This document shows positions 22,183 through 28,885 of a stretch of DNA of 32,028 bases, in pieces. The notes under the pieces were generated by a model. That model worked only from the letters and a program-made list of their open reading frames with translations, searched no databases and was not told the origin of the DNA. The DNA is from a bacterium (GTDB lineage Bacteria; Sysuimicrobiota; Sysuimicrobiia; Sysuimicrobiales; Segetimicrobiaceae). Position numbers and translations under genes: made by a program. Position 1 is the stretch's first letter; each line of letters begins with the position of its first letter. The stretch spans positions 1 through 32,028 of the forward strand of contig DASYZR010000080.1 of NCBI GenBank assembly GCA_035945995.1, written 5' to 3'.

Positions 22183-23229
22183 GTGCCGGACGCGGACGCA
22201 AAGCTGCTGACCGTCGGGGAGGCGATCGACAGCCTCTGCTCCATCGAGATCACAGGCCGCGGCGTGGTGCGCGCGCTCTACTCCGCCGCACGCGCGGCGC
22301 AGCACGGCCCGTTGTGTCTTGCGGCGGCGCGGGAGTTGACGCGGCGGGTCCGGCCGGGCGACGCCGTCGTCATCGCGACCGGGCTGCCGACGTACCCGTG
22401 GTTCTTCGGCGAGCAGGACGGACCGGTCGGGACGGCCACGCTGGCCCGCGCGCTGGTCCTAGGTTTGGCCGCCAGACCCGTGATCGTGACGGAAGCCACC
22501 CACGTCGAGATGTGCCGCGCCGCGGTCCGCGGGGCCGGACTCTATGCGCGCGGCCTGGACGAGACGCTGCGGCTGCCGACGACGGCGGGGGTCATCGCGT
22601 TCCCGACCGACCCCGAAGAGGCCGAGGTCCTGGCCGCGGATCTGGTGCAGCGGGTGCGGCCGAAGGCGATGATCGCGATCGAACGCCCGGGCGCGAACGA
22701 GCACGGCCACTATCACGCGGCCAAGGGGTTGCGGCTCACGGACCACTGCGCCAAGGTGGACGTGCTGTTCGCGAAGGGGAAGGCCGCCGGTGCATACACG
22801 GTCGGTATCGGCGACGGCGGCAACGAGCTGGGCTGCGCGATCATCAAGGACACGGTCGTCGCCACGGTGCCCTATGGCCGGAAGTGTCAGTGTCCCTGCG
22901 GCGGCACGGTGGTGCCGGCGTTCATCCCGGACCACCTCGTGATCGCGGCGATCTCGAATTGGGGTGCGTACGGCATCGAGGCGGCCCTCGCGCTTGTGCT
23001 TGAGCGCCGCGAGATCCTCCACGGCCGCGACATCGACCGGCGGGTACATGACCTGTGTGCGGCCGCCGAAGCCAACAACAACGGGCCGGGGCTGCTTGAT
23101 CCCGGGACCGACGCCGTCCCCGCCGAGATCCACGGTGCTTTCGTCGCGCTCTTAGGCTGCATGATCCAAAACGGCTTGGACTTTGGGCGCCTCTACAAGG
23201 AGCCGCGCTATCCCTGGCTCGCCGTCTAA
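22183..23229 (+). CDS. D-glutamate cyclase-like protein (DUF4392)
   Basis: 348 aa from GTG 22183; GGAGG lies upstream. The sequence matches the DUF4392 / D-glutamate cyclase domain: GDAVVIATGLPTYPWFFGEQDGPVGTATLARAL (about 58-90), PVIVTEATHVEM, MIAIERPGANEHGHYHAAKG, VGIGDGGNELGCAII and PAFIPDHLVIAAISNWGAYGIEAAL. The mammalian relative (DGLUCY) turns D-glutamate into 5-oxo-D-proline; bacterial members are assumed to act on D-glutamate or similar. A Cys-rich CQCPCGG stretch lies near residue 230. It sits between the FAD oxidase and a D-cysteine desulfhydrase-like gene, which supports a D-amino-acid theme. No 5-oxoprolinase is visible in this window. Confidence 0.88.
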   Translation: MPDADAKLLTVGEAIDSLCSIEITGRGVVRALYSAARAAQHGPLCLAAARELTRRVRPGDAVVIATGLPTYPWFFGEQDGPVGTATLARALVLGLAARPVIVTEATHVEMCRAAVRGAGLYARGLDETLRLPTTAGVIAFPTDPEEAEVLAADLVQRVRPKAMIAIERPGANEHGHYHAAKGLRLTDHCAKVDVLFAKGKAAGAYTVGIGDGGNELGCAIIKDTVVATVPYGRKCQCPCGGTVVPAFIPDHLVIAAISNWGAYGIEAALALVLERREILHGRDIDRRVHDLCAAAEANNNGPGLLDPGTDAVPAEIHGAFVALLGCMIQNGLDFGRLYKEPRYPWLAV

Positions 23230-23261
23230 GTCCGGGCGGCGCGAACGGGAGAAGGAGGGGC

Positions 23262-24344
23262 ATGAGCCGCATGGCCACGACAGTGTACACCACCGTTGAT
23301 CTCCGGCAGCGCATCGCGGCGATCCCGCGCGTCCGCCTCGGCTTCCTGCCCACGCCGATCCAACACTGCCCCAACCTCTCACGCGATCTCGGCGTCGATC
23401 TGTGGGTGAAGCGAGACGACCTCATCGGCCCGGCGTTCGGCGGCAACAAGATGCGAAACTTGGAGTGGCGCATGGCCGAGGCGCAGGCGTCAGGCGCCGA
23501 CGTCCTCGTCTTCGGGGTCGAAGCGACCTCGAACTCGGCCCGGCAGACGACCGCCGCAGCCAACATGCTGGGGCTGCCGCTCGTGCTGGTCCTGCGCGGG
23601 ACGCCGGGCGCGGAACCGCAGGGCAACCTGCTCTGCGACCTCATCCTGGGCGCCGAGGTGCGCCTGCTCGACCTGCCGACTTATCACGATCTCAGCCGCG
23701 CGGTTCAAGACGTGGTGGAGGAACTCCGCGCGCGGGGCCGGCGGCCCTGGAGCCTCAATCATGGCAAGATGTTCGAATGCGGAGCGGCGCTGGCGACCCT
23801 CGAGAATTTCCTCGAAATCCTAGATCTGCTTGAAGCCCGCGACCGGCGGCCGGACGCGATCTACATTTCGTCCGGCGGGAAGGGGCTCGCGGGGCTCGTC
23901 ACCGCCAGGAAGGCGCTCGGCCTGCCCGTGCGCGTGTTCGGTATCGCGTCGACGAGCAACGAGGACCCCTGGCGGTACGCGGCGGAGACCGCCACCGCGA
24001 CCGCCGCGCTGCTGGGGGTATCCATCACCGTGTCGCCGGAAGAAATCGAGGCGACGTACGACTACATTGGCCCCGGCTACGGCATCCCAACACCCGACGG
24101 CCTCGACGCGATCCTCCTGTTCGCCCGGCGCGAGGGCATCATGCTGGACCCTGTGTACACGGGGAAGGCCGCGGCGGGCCTGCTGGATCACATCCGCAAG
24201 GGTCTCGTGCCGCCTGGCGCGACGGTCGTGTTCGTCCACACCGGCGGACAGCCGGCGCTGTTCGCGCAGAGCCGGGCAATCCTGGATCATATTCGGGAAC
24301 GTCAACGCACCGGCGCCTCGGGAGGCGGGGAGGGAAGAGCATGA
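23262..24344 (+). CDS. PLP-dependent D-cysteine desulfhydrase / ACC deaminase family enzyme
   Basis: 360 aa, ATG 23262 with GGAGGGG upstream; ATG 23271 is a possible alternative. Fold-type II PLP enzyme: LWVKRDDLIGPAFGGNKMRNLEW with the Schiff-base lysine K63, ATSNSARQTTAAANMLGL for the substrate carboxylate, SSGGKGLAGLVTARKALGL as phosphate-binding loop, YGIPTPDGLDAILLFARREGIMLDPVYTGKAAAGLLDHI, and FVHTGGQPALFA at the end. These features are shared by D-cysteine desulfhydrase, ACC deaminase and related D-amino-acid lyases; sequence alone does not separate them. Its stop overlaps the start of the binding-protein gene (ATGA), so enzyme and importer are one operon. Confidence 0.92.
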   Translation: MSRMATTVYTTVDLRQRIAAIPRVRLGFLPTPIQHCPNLSRDLGVDLWVKRDDLIGPAFGGNKMRNLEWRMAEAQASGADVLVFGVEATSNSARQTTAAANMLGLPLVLVLRGTPGAEPQGNLLCDLILGAEVRLLDLPTYHDLSRAVQDVVEELRARGRRPWSLNHGKMFECGAALATLENFLEILDLLEARDRRPDAIYISSGGKGLAGLVTARKALGLPVRVFGIASTSNEDPWRYAAETATATAALLGVSITVSPEEIEATYDYIGPGYGIPTPDGLDAILLFARREGIMLDPVYTGKAAAGLLDHIRKGLVPPGATVVFVHTGGQPALFAQSRAILDHIRERQRTGASGGGEGRA

Positions 24345-25924
24345 GCGCCCGGGTGGGCGTGGCACTGATTGTCGCGGCGGTCCTCCTGCTCGCGCCGCTC
24401 ACCACGGCACAGACCGAGCGGCCGCTCGTCTACGCGCAGAACGTCCCCGTGACGGCCATGGATACCGCGGGCTCCTCCATCGGGACGGTCTACCCGGCGG
24501 GCTACGAAGCGATGTACCTGATCTACGACGGGCTCGTAGCGTTCAACGACCGGATGCAGATCACACCGCAACTGGCGACGAGGTGGTCGGTATCCAAGGA
24601 CGGCCTGACCTGGACCCTCACGCTCCGGCGCGGCGTGACGTTCCAGGACGGCACACCCTTCAACGCCGACGCCGTCGTCTTCCACATCCAGCGCCAGGCG
24701 GATCCCAAGGTCAACCAATCCAACCGGCCGCTGTGGGACCCCGTCGCCTCCGTGCGCAAGATCGATGACGACACGGTGGCGATCATGACCCAGAAGCCGT
24801 TCGGCGCCCTGCTGAACACGCTCGCGCACGGATCGGGGGGCATCGTCAGCCCGACGGCGGTGCGGCGGCTAGGCGAAGGATTCGCGCGTGCGCCGGTGGG
24901 CGCCGGGCCGTACATGGTCGAGCGGCTCGACACCGGCAGTCAACTTGTCCTGCGTCGCTTCGACCGCTATTGGGGCGGACGGACGGGGTACCCCGGCATC
25001 GTCCTGCGAAACGTGCCCGATCCCACCACCCGTATCGCCTTGTTGCAGTCGGGCCAGGCCGACGTCATCGGCGCCATCCCGCCGGAGAACGTCGCACCGC
25101 TCGAGAGCAGCGCCGACGTCGACGTCATCTCAAAACCCGCGCTCCGGACGTTCGGATTCGCCTTCAACTTGAACCGGCCGTTCTTCCAGGACGTCCGCGT
25201 GCGCCGGGCGTTCAACTACGCGATCGACCGCGGCCCGATCATCAAGGCGATCTTCAAGGGCTTCGCGACGCCCATCGACTCTCCGCTCTCGCCGTTCACT
25301 ACCGGGCACGCGTCGGCGGGGACCTATTCGTACGACGTCACCAGGGCGAAGGCGTCCCTGGCCGAGGCCGGGTGGACGCCCGGACCGGGCGGCGTGCTCC
25401 GGAAGGGGGGGCAGCCTTTTGAGATCTCCGTCCTGACGCCGATCGGCATGCTCCCGAAGGACATCGAGGTCACGCAGGCATTCCAGGACTTCCTGCGCAA
25501 CATCGGCGTGCGGGCGTCGATCAACCGCGTGGAGCCGGCCGCGTTCTGGGACTATCTCCGCGTCCCGCCGGACCGCCTGCGGTGGGATATGGTCCTCTTC
25601 GGGTTCAACCCATCCAACGGCGACGGCGCCTACCACATGGCGTCGTTGTTCCAAAGCAACCCGAGCCGCGGGGCACCCCCCAAAGTCTGGAATTTCACAT
25701 GGTACGCGAATTCCAAGGTGGACGCGCTGCTCGACGGCGCGGACGCGACGGTCGACCAGGCGAAGCGGAACAGCCTGCTGGCCCAGGCCCAGCGCATCGT
25801 CTGGAACGACGCGCCCTACGTCTGGCTCTACGCCGAGAACGTCATCGTCGCCAAGCGGAAGGCCGTCCGGAACGTCGTGGTCCTGCCCATCGTCTTCACG
25901 ATTCTGCGCAACGCGAGACCCTAG
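24341..25924 (+). CDS. ABC transporter substrate-binding protein, peptide type (SBP family 5)
   Basis: 527 aa, ATG 24341 in a 4-nt overlap with the preceding gene. A signal peptide (MSARVGVALIVAAVLLLAPLTTAQ) without lipobox Cys implies a soluble or loosely held exported protein. Family 5 landmarks: the MYLIYDGLVAFNDRMQITPQLATRWSVSKDGLTWTLTLRRGVTFQDGTPFNADAVVFHIQR signature near the N-terminus, GAGPYMVERL, VRRAFNYAIDRGPIIKAIFKGFATPIDSPLSP, and a C-terminal lobe ending NVVVLPIVFTILRNA. Family members bind oligopeptides, nickel, opines, gamma-glutamyl compounds and others. Adjacent D-amino-acid enzymes suggest a ligand of that class. Confidence 0.95.
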   Translation: MSARVGVALIVAAVLLLAPLTTAQTERPLVYAQNVPVTAMDTAGSSIGTVYPAGYEAMYLIYDGLVAFNDRMQITPQLATRWSVSKDGLTWTLTLRRGVTFQDGTPFNADAVVFHIQRQADPKVNQSNRPLWDPVASVRKIDDDTVAIMTQKPFGALLNTLAHGSGGIVSPTAVRRLGEGFARAPVGAGPYMVERLDTGSQLVLRRFDRYWGGRTGYPGIVLRNVPDPTTRIALLQSGQADVIGAIPPENVAPLESSADVDVISKPALRTFGFAFNLNRPFFQDVRVRRAFNYAIDRGPIIKAIFKGFATPIDSPLSPFTTGHASAGTYSYDVTRAKASLAEAGWTPGPGGVLRKGGQPFEISVLTPIGMLPKDIEVTQAFQDFLRNIGVRASINRVEPAAFWDYLRVPPDRLRWDMVLFGFNPSNGDGAYHMASLFQSNPSRGAPPKVWNFTWYANSKVDALLDGADATVDQAKRNSLLAQAQRIVWNDAPYVWLYAENVIVAKRKAVRNVVVLPIVFTILRNARP

Positions 25925-25948
25925 TCGGGGGACGCGCGCGCCGCCGCG

Positions 25949-26869
25949 ATGGGCCTCTTCGCGGTGCGCCGCCTGATGCTGCTGCTCCCGCAGGGGCTCG
26001 GCATCGTGACCCTGATCTTCGTACTGTTTCGAGTGGTCCCGGGAGACCCCGCGCTGATCGTCGCCGGGCCGAACTCGACTCAGGCGCAGGTGGACGCGAT
26101 CCGCCACGACCTCGGCCTCGACCGGCCGGTGTACGTCCAGTACGGCCGGTTTCTGCGCGACCTGGCGCGCGGCGACCTCGGCACCTCCCTCAGCCTGCGG
26201 ATCCCGGTAACGACCGTGATCCTCGGCCGGTTGCCGGCCACGTTCGCGCTGATGATCGCCAGCCTCGCGGTGACGATCGCACTGGCCACCCCCACGGGTG
26301 TCATCGCGGCCGTCCATCCGCATGGCTTGCTCGCGCAGGTCATTACCGGGACATCGGTCCTCGCCCTGTCCATCCCGAATTTCCTGCTCGGGATGATCCT
26401 GATCGAGTACCTGGCCGTGCGACTGCGGCTGTTCCCGGCGGCCGGGACCGGCGGCGTCGCCTTCCTGATCATGCCGACCCTGGCCATCGCCGCCCGCCTT
26501 GTCGCCCTGGTCAGCCGGACGACCCGCGCAAGCGTCATCGAGGTTCTGGGCGAAGACTACGTCCGCACGGCGCGCGGCAAAGGCCTGAGCGTTCGCGCCG
26601 TCCTCTACCGCCATGCCCTCCGCCCGGCGGTCGTGCCCATTATCACCATGATCGGCCTGCAGGCCGGGTACCTGCTGGGCGGCTCGATCGTCGTCGAGAC
26701 GTTGTTTGCGTACCAGGGGCTGGGGCAGGCGATGATTACGGCCGTCTCGCTGCGCGACTACTTCCTCGTGCAGGGGATTACCGCGGTCTACGTCGCCGGC
26801 TTCCTCCTGATCAATCTCGCCGTCGATCTCTCGTACGCGGTCTTTGATCCCCGTGTCCGGTACGCGTGA
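25949..26869 (+). CDS. Peptide-type ABC transporter permease, DppB-like
   Basis: 306 aa, ATG 25949 with only a weak GGGGGA site. Typical DppB features: N-terminal MGLFAVRRLMLLLPQGLGIVTLIFVLFRVVPGDPA with first helix and the GDPA turn, VDAIRHDLGLDRPVYVQYGRFLRDLARGDLGTSLSLRIPV, five further helices, the EAA coupling loop VLGEDYVRTARGKGLSVRAVLYRHALRPAVVPI, and the ending DLSYAVFDPRVRYA. Forms the membrane channel with the next gene, with which it overlaps by 4 nt (GTGA). Much better preserved than the remnant at 13333-13612. Confidence 0.95.
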   Translation: MGLFAVRRLMLLLPQGLGIVTLIFVLFRVVPGDPALIVAGPNSTQAQVDAIRHDLGLDRPVYVQYGRFLRDLARGDLGTSLSLRIPVTTVILGRLPATFALMIASLAVTIALATPTGVIAAVHPHGLLAQVITGTSVLALSIPNFLLGMILIEYLAVRLRLFPAAGTGGVAFLIMPTLAIAARLVALVSRTTRASVIEVLGEDYVRTARGKGLSVRAVLYRHALRPAVVPIITMIGLQAGYLLGGSIVVETLFAYQGLGQAMITAVSLRDYFLVQGITAVYVAGFLLINLAVDLSYAVFDPRVRYA

Positions 26870-27714
26870 CGGCCGCGGTGCGTAAGCGTCTCGGCCGCTT
26901 GCTCCACGTCCCCGCCATGGCGGTCGGTATCGGCCTCGTCACGGGGTACGTCCTCCTCGGGGCCGTCGCGCCCCGGATCGCGCCCTACGATCCCAACACC
27001 CAGAATCTCGCGGCCTCGCTGCAACCGCCGTCGCCGCGCCACTGGCTCGGCACGGACGACCTGGGACGCGACCTCGCGAGCCGGGTCATCGTGGCGGCGC
27101 GCGCGGACCTCGCCATCGTCGTGCTGGGAATGGCCATGGCGACGGCGCTGGCAGTGCCGGCGGGGCTCGTCGCGGGCTTCGCCGGGGGCGCCACCGACCG
27201 GATCCTCACCGGCGTGTCGGACGCCGCCTTGACGTTTCCGTCGCTGGTGCTTGCGGTCGTGCTCGTGAGTCTCTTCGGCGCGGGGTTGCAGAGCGTCGTG
27301 CTGGCGGTCGGGCTCACGACCGCCCCGGCGCTTGCGCGCTTGATCCGAAGCCTCGCCTTGACGACGGCGGGCGCCGAGTACGTGCACGCCGCGCGGGCCC
27401 TCGGCGCCGGTCCGCTCCGCCTCCTGCGCCGGCACGTCGTGCCCAACATCGCGGGCCGCGTGATCGTCTACACAACGCTCATGGGCAGCTATGCGATGCT
27501 GACCGTCACCGCGCTCGGCTTCCTGGGGCTCGGCGTGCAGCCGCCCGCGGCCGAGTGGGGCAACATGCTGGCGACGACCCGCACGTACGTCGCCACGGCG
27601 CCCTGGCTCCTGGCCGCGCCGGGCATCGCGATCGTGCTGTTTATCTTCGGCGTAAACTCGCTCGGCGACGCGCTCCGCGACCTGTTTGATCCGAAGCTCC
27701 TGTGGCGCCCCTGA
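26866..27714 (+). CDS. Peptide-type ABC transporter permease, DppC-like
   Basis: 282 aa from GTG 26866 (read VTAAVRKRLG), overlapping the DppB stop. Features: first helix MAVGIGLVTGYVLLGAVAP, APYDPNTQNLAASLQPPSPRHWLGTDDLGRDLASRVIVAARADL (the GTDxxGRD signature), the EAA loop AEYVHAARALGAGPLRLLRRHVVPNIAG, FLGLGVQPPAAEWGNML, and the usual end GDALRDLFDPKL. Complete. No ATP-binding genes (DppD/DppF) follow: the next gene is on the other strand, so the importer must use ATPases encoded elsewhere. Confidence 0.95.
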   Translation: MTAAVRKRLGRLLHVPAMAVGIGLVTGYVLLGAVAPRIAPYDPNTQNLAASLQPPSPRHWLGTDDLGRDLASRVIVAARADLAIVVLGMAMATALAVPAGLVAGFAGGATDRILTGVSDAALTFPSLVLAVVLVSLFGAGLQSVVLAVGLTTAPALARLIRSLALTTAGAEYVHAARALGAGPLRLLRRHVVPNIAGRVIVYTTLMGSYAMLTVTALGFLGLGVQPPAAEWGNMLATTRTYVATAPWLLAAPGIAIVLFIFGVNSLGDALRDLFDPKLLWRP

Positions 27715-27737
27715 GGCTCAACCGCCTAAGGAGCCTC
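27713..27737. terminator. Hairpin between convergent operons
   Basis: GAGGCTC (27713-27719) pairs with GAGCCTC (27731-27737) around an 11-nt loop, exactly between the stop of the permease gene and the end of the glycosidase gene. No T-tract follows on either strand, so termination may be weak. Confidence 0.35.
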
Positions 27738-28820
27738 GAGCGGCCACAGCACCAACGCGTTCGCCACCGGCCGGCCGGGGTGGACGAGGTAGGTCCCGCC
27801 GCAGACCAGGCTGCTCGACGCGTTGTCGTCGAGATTCATCGCGTCGACCGCGCCGAGCCCGAGGGCGGCCTCCGCGGCCTCGGGGATGGTCACCGACCCG
27901 ACGACGGCCAGCAGCACCTGCCGATCGGCGGTGATCCCGATGATCGACCGCGTCCCTCGATACGCGAGAATCTTCGGATCGTGAAATCCTTCGGCCGCCG
28001 CGTCGACCACGGCGGCGCCGTCCGCCACGAGCCGCGGCCCCGCGCTCAGGCTGAACCGCGTGCGCAGCGGCTCGCCGTCCTGCACCGCCGCGTACGCGAT
28101 GCGCTGTCCGGGGCGGAACTTCCAGCCGAGCACGTCCACCTCTCGGCCCTCGAGCGCCAGCACAAACCCGTTCGGCGGAATCGCCACGTCCGCGTCGCGG
28201 GCAATCGAGACGATCCGGCCCCCGAGCGCCGTGATCGCCAGATCGGCCGCAAATCCGAGGGCCGGGCCGCGGTCGGGCGTGTAGATGTAGGCGCCGGTGG
28301 CCGAAGTCGGCGTCTGGTTGAGGTTGTACGCGTACCAGTTGTCGGGATACGCGTCGTTCCCGTCGAGGGACCCGCGGATCTGCAGGCGGTCGGGCACCAG
28401 CCGGACGCGTCCGTCGTCGAACACGTCGAGGCGCGTTCCGAAGTCACCCAGATGGACGAGCCGGCCGTCGATCACGAGGGTCCCGTACGGCTCGCGCGTC
28501 TCCCCCGCGTAGGCGGCAAAGAAGGTCCCGTTGATGGCGCAGGCCGCGCCCGAGGACCGGGCGATCGACGCCAGCCACGCGTTGTCGCCGACCCGGGTGC
28601 CGGCCAACGCGACGCCCAGGCGGTAGCGCGACAGCGGCGCCCGCACAACGATCGCGGAGACGAGGCGGCCACCCGCGCTCACCGTCACGCGCTCGTACTC
28701 CCTCGAGTAGGCGGGTGCGCAGAGCAGCGCCGTCGCGAGAGTCAAAGCGGCGATGAGTGCGATACGTTGGACGAACCGGCGATGCGGCGCGGACATCCCG
28801 GACCGACGCGCGGCCGGCAT
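27726..28820 (-). CDS. Exported phosphodiester glycosidase family protein (NAGPA/DUF2233)
   Basis: 364 aa, ATG 28820 with GGGGGAG directly upstream. N-terminal signal sequence (FVQRIALIAALTLATALLCAPAYS). The mature protein has the DUF2233/NAGPA fold: SGAACAINGTFFAAY (the INGxFF motif, about 88-102), GTLVIDGRLVHLGDFG, GPRLVADGAAV, RGTRSIIGITADRQVLLAVVG and AVDAMNLDDNASSSLVCGG with the D-D-G/S active-site block. The human relative uncovers mannose-6-phosphate by removing GlcNAc from a phosphodiester; bacterial ones act in the cell envelope or on exopolysaccharide. 65 nt downstream of the SpoIIE-type regulator on the same strand, so possibly cotranscribed. Confidence 0.9.
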   Translation of the reverse strand: MPAARRSGMSAPHRRFVQRIALIAALTLATALLCAPAYSREYERVTVSAGGRLVSAIVVRAPLSRYRLGVALAGTRVGDNAWLASIARSSGAACAINGTFFAAYAGETREPYGTLVIDGRLVHLGDFGTRLDVFDDGRVRLVPDRLQIRGSLDGNDAYPDNWYAYNLNQTPTSATGAYIYTPDRGPALGFAADLAITALGGRIVSIARDADVAIPPNGFVLALEGREVDVLGWKFRPGQRIAYAAVQDGEPLRTRFSLSAGPRLVADGAAVVDAAAEGFHDPKILAYRGTRSIIGITADRQVLLAVVGSVTIPEAAEAALGLGAVDAMNLDDNASSSLVCGGTYLVHPGRPVANALVLWPLEAP

Positions 28821-28885
28821 GGTCTCCCCCCGATTGTCTTACCGACTTGCTCCTCGTACGTACGCGTCGTGCCTGGGGTTTCCGA

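Noticed and set aside
20660-22201. Long minus-strand open frame (513 codons)
   Set aside because: Shadow of the FAD oxidase gene; composition is typical of antisense GC-rich DNA (Arg, His and Gly repeats).
25130-26614. Long minus-strand open frame (494 codons)
   Set aside because: Shadow of the binding-protein and permease genes, no recognisable motif.
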